Part shown: in pieces, positions 1 through 11,438 of the stretch
Layout of the letters: every line of letters starts with the position of its first letter
Position numbering within the stretch: position 1 is the stretch's first letter
Source: CAZADA01 sp964526675
GTDB taxonomy: Bacteria > Pseudomonadota > Alphaproteobacteria > Caulobacterales > Maricaulaceae
DNA: 64,000 nucleotides
Assembly: GCA_964526675.1 (NCBI GenBank)
Contig: CAZGLY010000012.1
Coordinates: forward strand, 9,424-73,423
Reading direction: 5' to 3'
Translations under genes and position numbers: made by a program
The notes under the pieces: model-generated
What the model was told of the DNA's origin: nothing
Seen by the model: only the letters and a program-made list of their open reading frames with translations
Databases searched by the model: none

Positions 1-127
1 GCGGCGTGAGCCGCGCAACCGCCTCCGCCAAGCCAAGCGCCTGGTTCTCCATGCCGATGCGGCCATCGGAGACGACCCAGCACACGGGGGTGTGCGCGTC
101 GACGTCGAGAGGGGCGGCCGCGTCCAT
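1..127 (-). CDS. ELM1/GtrOC1-family protein, N-terminal fragment (runs off the window)
   Basis: Only the first 42 residues are inside the window; the gene continues past base 1. The visible N-terminus contains CWVVSDGRIGMENQALGLAE, the characteristic start of the ELM1 family (bacterial relatives of mitochondrial fission protein ELM1, treated as putative GT-B glycosyltransferases). An ATG at 125-127 is preceded by a GGAAGCGG-like ribosome site. It follows greA on the same strand with about 50 nt between them, so it is probably the last gene of carB-greA-ELM1. Family assignment rests on the N-terminal motif alone; the catalytic part is not visible. Confidence 0.75.
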   Translation of the reverse strand, partial: MDAAAPLDVDAHTPVCWVVSDGRIGMENQALGLAEAVARLTP

Positions 128-177
128 GGGTCCCGCTTCCTACGCCTGGCTGGTCGTCGTCGCCACGCTCGCGGCGC

Positions 178-651
178 TTACAGCCAACGGACCTTGAGGA
201 TCTCGTAAGACTTCGCGCCGCCGGGCGCCGCCACCTCGACGATATCGCCGACTTCTTTGCCGATCAGCGCGCGCGCAATCGGCGAGGTGATCGAGATCTT
301 TCCCGAGCGAACGTCAGCTTCATCCTCGCCGACGATTTTGTATTCGGCCTCTTCCTCCGTGTCCTCGTCATAGAGGCGGATGGTTGCGCCGAACTTCACC
401 GTCGCGCCATTGAGCTTGGTGACGTCGATCACCTGCGCGCGCGACAGCTTGTCTTCAATGTCCATCACGCGTGTTTCAATGAAGCCTTGCCGTTCCTTCG
501 CGGCATGGTATTCCGCATTTTCCGACAAGTCGCCGTGCGCGCGCGCTTCTTCGATAGCGGCGATGACAGCGGGACGTTCTACGGTTTTTAAACGTTTTAG
601 TTCATCGTCGAGAGCGCGATGACCCTCGAGCGTCATGGGCACTTTTTGCAT
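178..651 (-). CDS. greA: Transcription elongation factor GreA
   Basis: A 157-residue protein with standard GreA architecture: an N-terminal antiparallel coiled coil (about residues 1-75) that enters the RNA polymerase secondary channel, and a C-terminal FKBP-like domain. The coiled-coil tip carries GDLSENAEYHAAKE with D41 and E44, the acidic residues that stimulate cleavage of backtracked RNA. The ATG at 651 was preferred over the upstream in-frame start at 744 because the family begins at MQKVPMT and the longer form would run into the end of carB. It lies 34 nt downstream of carB and upstream of the ELM1-like gene, all co-oriented. Confidence 0.97.
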   Translation of the reverse strand: MQKVPMTLEGHRALDDELKRLKTVERPAVIAAIEEARAHGDLSENAEYHAAKERQGFIETRVMDIEDKLSRAQVIDVTKLNGATVKFGATIRLYDEDTEEEAEYKIVGEDEADVRSGKISITSPIARALIGKEVGDIVEVAAPGGAKSYEILKVRWL

Positions 652-685
652 CTTTAGGTATAGTTTCCGTCTTGGGCCGAAACGG

Positions 686-4009
<3,324 letters not shown>

Positions 4010-4144
4010 CCCCGCCTCCTTGATCCCGCGCCGCCCTCGGGCTGCGGGCAAATCCGCGCAGCTATAGGCGCGCGCGCGGCCGGCGGCAAGATGACCCGAG
4101 GCTCCGTTGCGTGGCCGCCTGGTGAACGCCGAGCGAGACACCAC

Positions 4145-4166
4145 GGTAATCTTTGTTAAGATTACC
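4145..4166. promoter_or_regulatory. Perfect 9-bp inverted repeat between carB and a divergent membrane-protein gene
   Basis: The arms are GGTAATCTT and AAGATTACC with a TGTT centre, a perfect match. The element is AT-rich within a GC-rich region and sits in the 225-bp divergent spacer between carB (start 4009) and the gene at 4235. No T-run follows on either strand, so an operator is more likely than a terminator. The binding protein is unknown. Confidence 0.45.
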
Positions 4167-4234
4167 CGACGCGCTACGGAGGCGCTGCGCACGCGGCCGA
4201 CGGGGACGGTCGGCGGCTTGGGGAGGTTGGGGCC

Positions 4235-5332
4235 GTGCTGAGTATTGAATCCAACGACATCGTCGTTTTTGGCGCGGGGGTGATGTCGAGCGTCTTGGTG
4301 CTGATGGTCGGCGTGTTCATCTCACGCCATCTCGCGCGCGCGCGCCGAGAAATCACATACGTTGAAGACATTCAAATGTTGGCGCGCGAAAAGCTCGCAT
4401 ACCCGACGGAGCTGCGCAGCCTGTTTGAGCAAACGGGCGTGTTCGCCTACCGCCGGTACTTGATCGCGTTTTTGAACACCGGCACGGAAGCCCTGCGGTC
4501 CAGCGACATCAACGCGTCAGATCCGATCACCGTGCGTCTGGACGGCGTCGGCATTGACGAAGTACTGATCAAAGCGCAGTCGTCGCGCGGCATCGGCGCG
4601 CGCATTGAGACGCACAACGATCACTTCACATTGCACTTCGACGCCTTGGGCCGCCGCGAGGGCGTGAGCATTGTTTATTTCGCCAAAGAGCGTAAAGACC
4701 CTGTGGTCACGGGAACGTTGATCGCGGGCTCGGTGAAGAAGCGCGATAAATCCAGCCAGGTCATGCAGGAGATTTCGACCGTCCTGACACTGATGGTCTT
4801 GTTTGTCATCTTGGCGATTGTGGACTTTTCGGACGCGCTTCAGACGTTCTTCGGGTTTGAGCGCTTCTATGAGGTTTTGTTGCTGATCATCGTCGCGGCT
4901 TTGGGATCTGTTGCGATCCCGTGGTGGCATTTCTCGCGCCGGGCGAACTCCGTGGCGTTTGGCGACATCACCAGCGGCGAGGGGGACTACTATCCGGCGT
5001 CCGTGAAGTTCACCAATTTGGTGGGCGGCGGCCGGTCATCGTCGGGCGATGGGGCGAAATCACCCGCCGCCGCGGCGTCGCGCACCCCGTCGACGGCGTC
5101 TGGCGGCGGCCGCGGCGTCAATCCCTTCGCCCGCCCGCCGAAGCCTGAACCCCAATTCACGGAGCCGCCGAAGCCCGCGCCGATCGCGCCCGCTCCTGCG
5201 CCCGCCCATGCGTCCTCGCCCGCATTGGCGACGACGACATCCGCCGCCCCTCCGGCGGGGGACGGCGGCGCCGCGTCGGACGCCGGCGTCGACAAGAACG
5301 GGGCCGCCGAGACGGCCAAGACGAAGTCCTGA
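4235..5332 (+). CDS. Uncharacterised membrane protein with Pro/Ala-rich C-terminal tail
   Basis: Not recognised as a named family. The 365-residue protein has a hydrophobic segment at about residues 9-30, a soluble domain (about 35-180), two further membrane segments (about 183-200 and 213-231), then a roughly 110-residue low-complexity tail rich in Pro, Ala, Gly and Ser. This fits an inner-membrane protein with an internal mixed alpha/beta domain and a disordered tail. The GTG start at 4235 follows GGGGAGG. It is divergent from carB and shares that spacer with the palindrome at 4145-4166. No catalytic motif is visible, and function cannot be assigned. Confidence 0.7.
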   Translation: MLSIESNDIVVFGAGVMSSVLVLMVGVFISRHLARARREITYVEDIQMLAREKLAYPTELRSLFEQTGVFAYRRYLIAFLNTGTEALRSSDINASDPITVRLDGVGIDEVLIKAQSSRGIGARIETHNDHFTLHFDALGRREGVSIVYFAKERKDPVVTGTLIAGSVKKRDKSSQVMQEISTVLTLMVLFVILAIVDFSDALQTFFGFERFYEVLLLIIVAALGSVAIPWWHFSRRANSVAFGDITSGEGDYYPASVKFTNLVGGGRSSSGDGAKSPAAAASRTPSTASGGGRGVNPFARPPKPEPQFTEPPKPAPIAPAPAPAHASSPALATTTSAAPPAGDGGAASDAGVDKNGAAETAKTKS

Positions 5333-5399
5333 CCTGCGTGGCCGGCGCGCGCGGAGGGCGCAGCGCGTGTAGTCCCGGTGGCGTGATCGTCGCTGCGGC

Positions 5400-5879
5400 T
5401 TAGGCGCGCGCCGCGGTCGGGCGCAAGGCCGACCGCCGCGCCGGCGCGTGCGGCCTCGGCGTCGGGTCCGCCACGACGGCCTGATCCGCCATTTCCCGCA
5501 ACAACGGGCCGATGGCTTTCGTCACGTAGTGGGCGTCCGCGAATTCGAACTTCGCGAGGTAGAGATCAATCTCGCTGCGGCTGACGCCGCCGTCGAGCGT
5601 CGTTTCGTCCGCCCCGGACACCACCACAATCGGCGCGTCGCTGAGATAGCGAACGCGCACAATGGCCTCGTCCAGGCTGAACGCGTCCGGCAGCCGCAAA
5701 TCCAAGAGCGCCAAGTCCACCGCGATCCGCGCCAGATAGGTCTCCGCCTCGCGCAGGGTCGCGGCGCGCATGATCACCGGCTCAACCCGGCGCATCGCGG
5801 CGCGCAAGCCGCGTTCCACCAGCAGCGCGTCCGCGTCGTCATCCTCGACGTGCAGTATCCTGGGGCGTCGCATCGCCAC
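5400..5879 (-). CDS. Stand-alone response regulator (receiver domain)
   Basis: A 159-residue protein with one receiver domain at about residues 5-125 and a short Arg/Ala/Pro-rich tail with no output domain. The acidic pocket is VEDDD near residues 11-15, the phosphoacceptor is D60 in LALLDLRLPD, and the switch serine is in VVVSGADE. It resembles small signalling receivers that pass phosphate or act by protein contact. No histidine kinase lies nearby, so the partner is not known. It sits between an unknown membrane protein and the glycosyltransferase cluster. The ATG at 5879 follows a GGGAGGT-like site. Confidence 0.85.
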   Translation of the reverse strand: MAMRRPRILHVEDDDADALLVERGLRAAMRRVEPVIMRAATLREAETYLARIAVDLALLDLRLPDAFSLDEAIVRVRYLSDAPIVVVSGADETTLDGGVSRSEIDLYLAKFEFADAHYVTKAIGPLLREMADQAVVADPTPRPHAPARRSALRPTAARA

Positions 5880-5987
5880 CTCCCGTTAGCAGCCCCGGGA
5901 GGATCGACGTGCATGGCTAATGGAGTGTTGAGTCAGACAGTTAGCGGTTGCGACAGGCTGTCGCACCACGCTCGCCGGCCATCGGAA

Positions 5988-7604
5988 TCATCCGGCGGGG
6001 GCCAAGGCGGTGCGGCGCGCAAACGCGTCGAGCGCGTCCCGCCACAACCCTGGCACGTCCTGGATGGCCGCGCCGCGCGCGCGGGCGGCCTGCGCGCGGG
6101 CGGCCCGCGCGTCCGGATCACGCGCCAGCGTCGCCAGCGCCTCGGCGAGCGCCGCTTCGTCGGCCACGTGGAAGTCCGGCCCCGCGACCACCGCGACATC
6201 GCCCACCGGCGGGGTCACGACGATCGCGCCGGCGTCCAGCGCCATCGCCGCTGACGTGCCGCCCCCTTGCCGCGCCGGGTTCGCCACGATGTCCAACGCG
6301 CGGCAGAAGGCGCGCAGATCCGTTTGGTAGCCGGTGTGGCGCGCCCGCCCGGCGAGGTTCGCATAAGGCGCAAACACCGCGTCGCCTTGGTCGAGCTTGC
6401 CGGCGGTGCGGACATGAAGCGCCGGCGCTTGAGCGCACGCGGCGTCCAACGCCGCCAGGAACGTGGGGGTCAGTTCGTGATCGAGGCGGTTGCCGATCAC
6501 GCCGACAAGGACGGCCTCCTCCGGCGCCTCGAGATCCGCGCGGGTCAATGCGGCCTCGGAGGTGGGAAGCTCGATGGCTGGGCGCGTGACGATCACCGCA
6601 TCGCGATCGCGGCCGAGGCCCTCCAACACGGCTTCGTCCTCCGGCCGCGGCTCCCGCACCAAGAAGGTCGCCGGCGCCACAAAGGGATCCATGGCCTCCG
6701 TGGTTTGGTGGATCGCCACGTCGGTGAAGCGGCTGCAGAGGTCCGCGAGGACGTTGGTGGCGCCGTGGCCGATTACGAGGGCGGGTTTTGCCTCCGCAAT
6801 CATGCGTAAGACGCCCTCCAAGGTGGGCAGGTCCGGCATCGGCGCGCTGACTTGGCGGAAGGGGATCTGCAAATCGCCGAACGTCAGCGCCTTCATGGTG
6901 TCGTAGCGGTCCAACCGCGCGCCAAGGAACGGCGCGTGCACCGCGCTCGGCGGCGTCATAGCGAATTGGTTGGCGTTGATGATGACGGGCAACCGGTTGA
7001 ACGTCTGAATGAACACCCGCGCGTAGTTCAGCATGTCCCGCGTGGGCGCGTGGGTGTCGGCGCGCAAGAACTGCTGAATGACGAACACGACGATGCGGTC
7101 GTCGCGCTCGCTCGCCGGGATCGGCGCGGGGATCGTGATGGCGCGTGCAATGTCGTCGACGACGCCGCGATAGAGCTTGTGTCGGCGCAGTTGGGCCGCC
7201 GCGCTTCCCATGGCGTCGCGATAGTGCGCGTTGAGCGCGTGGAGCACGAACAGCCGGGTGTCGACCGGCAGCGGCTCCACGTGGCGGATCAAGGCGATCA
7301 GTCGATCAGGGTCGCGTGTGACTCGCGCCACGGCGGACCGCAGATAAAGCCCGCGGTGGGGATCGGCCGTCACCGCGGCGGCGGCCTCGATGCGATGGAC
7401 CGAGGCCGCGGCCTCCTCCGAAGGGGCGGCCCGCCACGCCGCGCCCCATTCGGCCACCTTGTCTTCGGCCTTCGCGAACCCTTCGCCTGCGCAGCGCTTG
7501 GCGGCGGCCAGCATGCGGCGTTCAGCGGCCTCTACGGACTGGGCCGCGCCAACGGGAGCCGATGGCGTCGCGGTCTTTCGGGATTTTGCTTTGCGTGCGC
7601 TCAC
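5988..7604 (-). CDS. Putative GT-B glycosyltransferase
   Basis: A 538-residue protein. The N-terminal half (to about 170) is alpha-helical and Ala-rich. The C-terminal half looks like a GT-B glycosyltransferase: VGVIGNRLDHELTPTFL as a strand-turn of the second Rossmann lobe, and NPARQGGGTSAAMALDAGA resembling the nucleotide-sugar-binding segment, followed by a typical terminal helical region. The GTG start at 7604 overlaps the stop of the upstream epimerase gene in GTGA, implying translational coupling; longer reading frames would run into that gene. It is the last gene of aminotransferase-epimerase-glycosyltransferase. Donor and acceptor are unknown. Confidence 0.75.
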   Translation of the reverse strand: MSARKAKSRKTATPSAPVGAAQSVEAAERRMLAAAKRCAGEGFAKAEDKVAEWGAAWRAAPSEEAAASVHRIEAAAAVTADPHRGLYLRSAVARVTRDPDRLIALIRHVEPLPVDTRLFVLHALNAHYRDAMGSAAAQLRRHKLYRGVVDDIARAITIPAPIPASERDDRIVVFVIQQFLRADTHAPTRDMLNYARVFIQTFNRLPVIINANQFAMTPPSAVHAPFLGARLDRYDTMKALTFGDLQIPFRQVSAPMPDLPTLEGVLRMIAEAKPALVIGHGATNVLADLCSRFTDVAIHQTTEAMDPFVAPATFLVREPRPEDEAVLEGLGRDRDAVIVTRPAIELPTSEAALTRADLEAPEEAVLVGVIGNRLDHELTPTFLAALDAACAQAPALHVRTAGKLDQGDAVFAPYANLAGRARHTGYQTDLRAFCRALDIVANPARQGGGTSAAMALDAGAIVVTPPVGDVAVVAGPDFHVADEAALAEALATLARDPDARAARAQAARARGAAIQDVPGLWRDALDAFARRTALAPAG

Positions 7605-8644
7605 AGCATTTTTCCGCCCATGGCGAGCTTCGCCACGAGCGTCTCCGCATCGCGCAGCTTTTGGTACCATTTCACCGTCCAGGCGCGCTCGTCGTCGATC
7701 GCCAGACGGCCAGCCTTCAGCGCCTCGTAGATCGCCAACGCGCCTTCTTCGATCGTCACGTCGGGCCTGAAGCCCATGACGGTCGCGGCTTTCTCGAAGC
7801 TCACATTGTAGGAGCGCCGATCCGGGTCGAGGTCGTGGACCTCGATCTCCAACGGGAAAGGCAGGATTTCCCGGAGCAAACAGGCCAGCGGAAAGATCTG
7901 CAGATTGCGCAGGCCGATGTTGAACACCTGTCCGCACACGGTCGCGGGCTCTTGCGCAAACACGTGCATGACCGCGCGCGCCACGTCGTTCACGTGCACG
8001 AAGGGCCGCCACTGCTTGCCGGAGCCGTGGACGTCGATGCGGCCCTTCAGCGCCGCCGCCCGGACCATGGCGTTCACCGCCAAGTCAAAGCGCATCCGCG
8101 GCGAGAGGCCGAACACCGTCGCGAGCCGCAAGGCCGTCACCGCGTAACCGTCCTCCGCGTGGGGCAGGAGGGCGCTTTCAGCGGCCAGGTTCATCGCCGC
8201 ATAGGTGGTCAGCGGCGCGGTCTCGGACGTTTCGTCCACGCCGCGGGTCGAACCGGCGCCGTAGACGGAGCACGACGAGAGCAGCACGTGGCGCTCCACC
8301 CCGGCGGCCTTCGCCGCCAGCGCGAGGCGCTCACGGGCGAGAAAGTTGATCGCGCGGGTGAGGCTGGGGTCGAGATCCCCGGCCGGGTCATTCGAGAGGG
8401 CCGCAAGGTCCGCCACGCCCCACACGCCCTCTAAGAGGCCCGCGTCCATCGTGCGCACATCCGCGCGCACGATCTCCAAGCGCTGGTGGTCGCGCACCTC
8501 CGCCAGCGTCTCCTCACCGAAATAGAAGCGATCGACGGCGCGCACGGCGTAGCCGGCCTGCAGCAGCGCCGGCGTCAGCACCGCGCCGACATACCCCCCG
8601 GCGCCGGTCACGAGGATCCTCTTGGCGGCGGCCTTCGCGATCAC
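7601..8644 (-). CDS. NAD-dependent sugar epimerase/dehydratase with altered catalytic triad
   Basis: A 347-residue extended short-chain dehydrogenase. The N-terminal NAD(P)-binding loop is VTGAGGYVGA, followed by RADVRT and the catalytic-serine strand LLSSCSVYGAG. The usual YxxxK motif is present only as Y148-A-A-M-N152: the lysine is replaced by asparagine (codon AAC, 8189-8191). This could alter or abolish oxidoreductase chemistry. The rest of the family is well kept, including the substrate segment RPFVHVNDVARA. The GTG start overlaps the stop of the DegT gene (GTGA), and the stop overlaps the glycosyltransferase start. It probably makes or modifies a nucleotide sugar for the neighbouring enzymes. 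Confidence 0.88.
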   Translation of the reverse strand: MIAKAAAKRILVTGAGGYVGAVLTPALLQAGYAVRAVDRFYFGEETLAEVRDHQRLEIVRADVRTMDAGLLEGVWGVADLAALSNDPAGDLDPSLTRAINFLARERLALAAKAAGVERHVLLSSCSVYGAGSTRGVDETSETAPLTTYAAMNLAAESALLPHAEDGYAVTALRLATVFGLSPRMRFDLAVNAMVRAAALKGRIDVHGSGKQWRPFVHVNDVARAVMHVFAQEPATVCGQVFNIGLRNLQIFPLACLLREILPFPLEIEVHDLDPDRRSYNVSFEKAATVMGFRPDVTIEEGALAIYEALKAGRLAIDDERAWTVKWYQKLRDAETLVAKLAMGGKML

Positions 8645-9822
8645 GCGGCGCGCTCCGCGGTTGGGAGGGCGGCGCGCACAGCCTCGATGACCTGGCTTTG
8701 CTCCGCTTCGCTCAAGCTGGGATAAAGCGGCAGCGACACCACGCCGTCGCCCCAGGCGTCCGCGACGGGCGTCCCGCCTGGCGTGGCGGCGGCGGCGTCG
8801 CGATAGAGGCTCAAGCGTGTCAAAGCCCGATAGTTCACGGTCGCGCCAATCCCAGCCTGGGCCAGGGCGGCCAGCAACGCGTCGCGCCGTCCCGCGCCGA
8901 CGAAGACCGGAAACAGATGATGCGCGTGCACCGCCCCGGGCGCCGTCGTCGGCAGGCGCACGTCGGCGTCCGCCAGGCCCTCACGGTAGCGATCAGCGAG
9001 CGTCTCGCGACGCACCCGCATCGCGTCCGCGCGCGCGATCTGCGGCGGCAGCAGCGCGGCCAGCACGTCGGGCAGGTTGGCCTTCACACCTAAGCGCTCC
9101 ACGTCCCAGTGACGGTAGGCGCCGGCCTTGAAGCGATCGATCGCGCCCGCGCTCATGCCGTGCAGGCGGGTGCGCAGCACCGTGTCCCCGAACGCGGCGT
9201 CGCGGCTGATCACGGCGCCGCCCTCGCCGCAGGTCACCGTCTTCGTGGCGTAGAACGAGAAGATCGCGCAATCGCCATGGCGACCCGGACGGGCGCCGTC
9301 ACGCAAGCCCTCGAAGCAATGGGCCGCGTCCTCGAGGATCCGCACGTCGCTGCGCCCTTGAGCGTCGAGGAAGGCGCGCAACGCCGCCACATCAGCCATC
9401 TGGCCGTAGAGATGCACCGGCATCACCACGCGCGTTCGCGGCGTGAGCGCGGGCGCGAGCGTCTCCGGCGTCATGAGCAAGGTCGCGCTGTCCACATCGC
9501 ACAGGACCGGACGGGCCCCGATCAGCGCGGCCACATTGGCGCAGGCGACAAACGTCATGGCCGGCACAATCACCTCGTCGCCCGGCTGAACGTCCCAGGC
9601 CAGGAGCGCCGCCAGCGCGCCGTTGGTCCAGCTGTTTGTGAGGGCCGCGAAGGGGACGTCGAAGCGATCGCGAAGCTGGGCTTCGACCGCGCGCCCCACG
9701 TCCCCGGACGTCAGAAACGGCGTTGCGAGCACATCCGCAATCGGCGCGGCGTCTTCCGCGGTGAGGCCGTGGCGATGAAAGGGTACGCTGTGAGTCAAAG
9801 ACGCCATGGTGTTGAAAGCCAT
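8641..9822 (-). CDS. DegT/DnrJ/EryC1/StrS-family aminotransferase
   Basis: A 393-residue PLP enzyme of the sugar-aminotransferase type. Hallmarks are GDEVIVPAMTFVACANVAA, HLYGQMADV, LEDAAHCFEG and the Schiff-base lysine K194 in FYATKTVTCGEGGA. Such enzymes transfer an amino group from glutamate to a keto-sugar nucleotide, or in some subfamilies act as dehydratases. The first gene of a coupled minus-strand trio (next: epimerase, glycosyltransferase), consistent with making and using an amino sugar. The exact substrate is not deducible. The start at 9822 lies in the AT-richer 9823-10037 spacer, which holds a palindrome. Confidence 0.92.
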   Translation of the reverse strand: MAFNTMASLTHSVPFHRHGLTAEDAAPIADVLATPFLTSGDVGRAVEAQLRDRFDVPFAALTNSWTNGALAALLAWDVQPGDEVIVPAMTFVACANVAALIGARPVLCDVDSATLLMTPETLAPALTPRTRVVMPVHLYGQMADVAALRAFLDAQGRSDVRILEDAAHCFEGLRDGARPGRHGDCAIFSFYATKTVTCGEGGAVISRDAAFGDTVLRTRLHGMSAGAIDRFKAGAYRHWDVERLGVKANLPDVLAALLPPQIARADAMRVRRETLADRYREGLADADVRLPTTAPGAVHAHHLFPVFVGAGRRDALLAALAQAGIGATVNYRALTRLSLYRDAAAATPGGTPVADAWGDGVVSLPLYPSLSEAEQSQVIEAVRAALPTAERAA

Positions 9823-9887
9823 TCTGTGACGCGTCGCCTTATCGCGGAAACACCTTTACAGATTGCTGGCGTGTTGGGGTGGTTTGG

Positions 9888-9901
9888 TGAACAGGTGTTC
9901 A
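9888..9901. promoter_or_regulatory. 14-bp inverted repeat in the aminotransferase/ACP divergent spacer
   Basis: TGAACA-GG-TGTTCA, two perfect 6-bp arms around a 2-bp centre. It lies about 65 bp upstream of the aminotransferase start and about 135 bp upstream of the acyl carrier protein gene, in a locally AT-richer spacer. The GAAC-N4-GTTC core resembles the LexA box of Gram-positive bacteria more than the direct-repeat GTTC-N7-GTTC of alphaproteobacteria, so a LexA role should not be assumed. Confidence 0.35.
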
Positions 9902-10037
9902 TGGCATGAGTGTTTTGGTCGTATTTTAGCTGCCTTTGAGTCGATTGCGCCCAGTGCGTGCGCGTGACGGGTTTAGGCGGCGTTCAGTCCAGACATGATA
10001 GCTCCGCAAGCGTCGCCGGCCGCCCGGGAGAGTGTTG

Positions 10038-10298
10038 ATGGACGCGCGCGCCTTCCTTTCGGAGTGTTTGCAAGCCGGAGCGCCGCCGGAGGCGGCGTCG
10101 CGCGACACCTGGCCGGCCTGGGACAGCTTCGCGCACCTCAGTCTCATGCTCGCGCTGGAGCAGCGGTTTGGCGTGGCGTTGACCGACGAGAACGTGGCGC
10201 GGTTTTCCAGTTTGGCCGCGTTGGAGGCGCTGTTCGCGGAGCGCGGCCTGGCGTCAGCCGGCGAGCGGCGGGGTGACGTCGATCAGGGGGAGCCCTGA
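10038..10298 (+). CDS. Small stand-alone acyl carrier protein
   Basis: An 86-residue acidic helical protein with the carrier-protein signature WDSFAHL; Ser30 is the predicted 4'-phosphopantetheine site, and the following SLMLALEQRFGVALTDE matches helix II and III of small carrier proteins found in O-antigen and natural-product clusters (usual form WDSLxHL, here Phe for Leu). The ATG at 10038 is chosen because GGGAG precedes it at good spacing; a GTG at 10032 is the alternative. It lies on the strand opposite the surrounding sugar genes, and its last 45 bases overlap the convergent methyltransferase gene. No acyl ligase is adjacent, so the loading partner is unknown. Confidence 0.8.
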   Translation: MDARAFLSECLQAGAPPEAASRDTWPAWDSFAHLSLMLALEQRFGVALTDENVARFSSLAALEALFAERGLASAGERRGDVDQGEP

Positions 10299-11438
10299 GG
10301 CCCGCGCGCGCGCGGCCATCGCCTCGGCGTAGGCCGGCCGGGTGAAGAGCAGGACGGCAAGCCCCCGCGCGGCGGCTTGGTCGCGCGTGATGACGTCCAA
10401 CCCATGGAACGCCCGCCCCGCCTTGACGTCGTCGATCACGGCCGCCGGCGGCGCTTCGGTCAGAGCGGGAAGCAAAGCGGCCGAGAACATGCCGGCGCCG
10501 AAGAGGGCGTAGCGGCCACGCGTCGCTTCCCGGCGGGCCGCGCTTTCCGCTGTGGCCCACCAGGTCCGATACGCTTCAAAGTCAGCAAGCGCCGCCGTCG
10601 CGTCGGCGACGGTGGCCAAGGGGCCCGGCTCTGGATCGCACGCCTCAGCGATGACATGCCAAGACGACGCGTTGTCCGCCTCCTCCAGCACGCGAAATCC
10701 TACAACGCGAAGCCACCTGTGGAACGTCGCGCGCGTGAAATGAAACGAGTGATCCCAAATGCGCGGCGCATGAGGCGCGGTGTCGAGGTACAAAAGCTCC
10801 AAGCTCGCCAACGCTTCTGGCCGCGCCGCGCGCCGCAGCCCCCGCAAGGCGGCCAGCGGCGGCGTCCGGTTCAGCAAGCCATGAGCGATCAGCAGGTCTT
10901 GGCTCCCCGGAAGGATGCGCTCAGGACGAAAAACGGAGCGGATCAACGCCGGGGTTCCCGCGGCCGCGTCCTGGGGCTCAAGGTCAGGGGAGGGGTCGAG
11001 GCCGGTCACCCGCCAAGCCGGATGGGTCGCCGCGAGCCGACGCGCCAGGTCGCCGCGGCCGCACGCCACCTCGAGGGCGCGACGCACGCCGCCGGCCCGA
11101 CGCGCCAGCCAGGCGTCGAGCCGTTGGTCGATGAGGCTCTTTTTGGCGCGCACCACGCCGTCGGCGACCACCAAATTGTTCTGAACCGCCGGCGCCAAAT
11201 CGTAGTCGCGCGCAAAATGCTGGAGCAGCGCGTCCGGTGGGTCGTAGACCGCTTCCAAGGCGCCGCACGCGGGACAGGCCAGGCGCATGACGCGCGCGTT
11301 GCGCAGATACGCCCCGTCGGACGTCGCCACCGGGGCGAGGGCGCTGTCGGCCATCGCCACAATCGGGCGCGGCTCGTCAGCGCCGCAGGGACACGCCGGC
11401 GACGTTTCTCCGACGGACCACGCCGGCGCGGCGCTCAC
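10254..11438 (-). CDS. Class I SAM-dependent C-methyltransferase-like protein with zinc ribbon
   Basis: A 394-residue protein with three parts. Residues about 15-62 carry CPCG and CPACG, probably a zinc ribbon. A central SAM-binding domain starts at LEVACGRGDLARRLA and continues through VTGLDPSP. A C-terminal Rossmann-like segment (YALFGAGMFSAALLPAL) resembles the C-terminal domain of NDP-sugar C-methyltransferases. The likely role is methylation of a sugar or carrier-bound intermediate. The GTG start overlaps the stop of the acyltransferase gene (GTGA). Its 3' end overlaps the convergent carrier-protein gene by 45 bp. Confidence 0.8.
   Translation of the reverse strand: MSAAPAWSVGETSPACPCGADEPRPIVAMADSALAPVATSDGAYLRNARVMRLACPACGALEAVYDPPDALLQHFARDYDLAPAVQNNLVVADGVVRAKKSLIDQRLDAWLARRAGGVRRALEVACGRGDLARRLAATHPAWRVTGLDPSPDLEPQDAAAGTPALIRSVFRPERILPGSQDLLIAHGLLNRTPPLAALRGLRRAARPEALASLELLYLDTAPHAPRIWDHSFHFTRATFHRWLRVVGFRVLEEADNASSWHVIAEACDPEPGPLATVADATAALADFEAYRTWWATAESAARREATRGRYALFGAGMFSAALLPALTEAPPAAVIDDVKAGRAFHGLDVITRDQAAARGLAVLLFTRPAYAEAMAARARASGLPLIDVTPPLAG

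Noticed and set aside
9888..9901. LexA-regulated SOS operator
   Set aside because: Alphaproteobacterial LexA binds GTTC-N7-GTTC direct repeats; this inverted GAAC-N4-GTTC form is the Gram-positive pattern, and dinB here has no such box.
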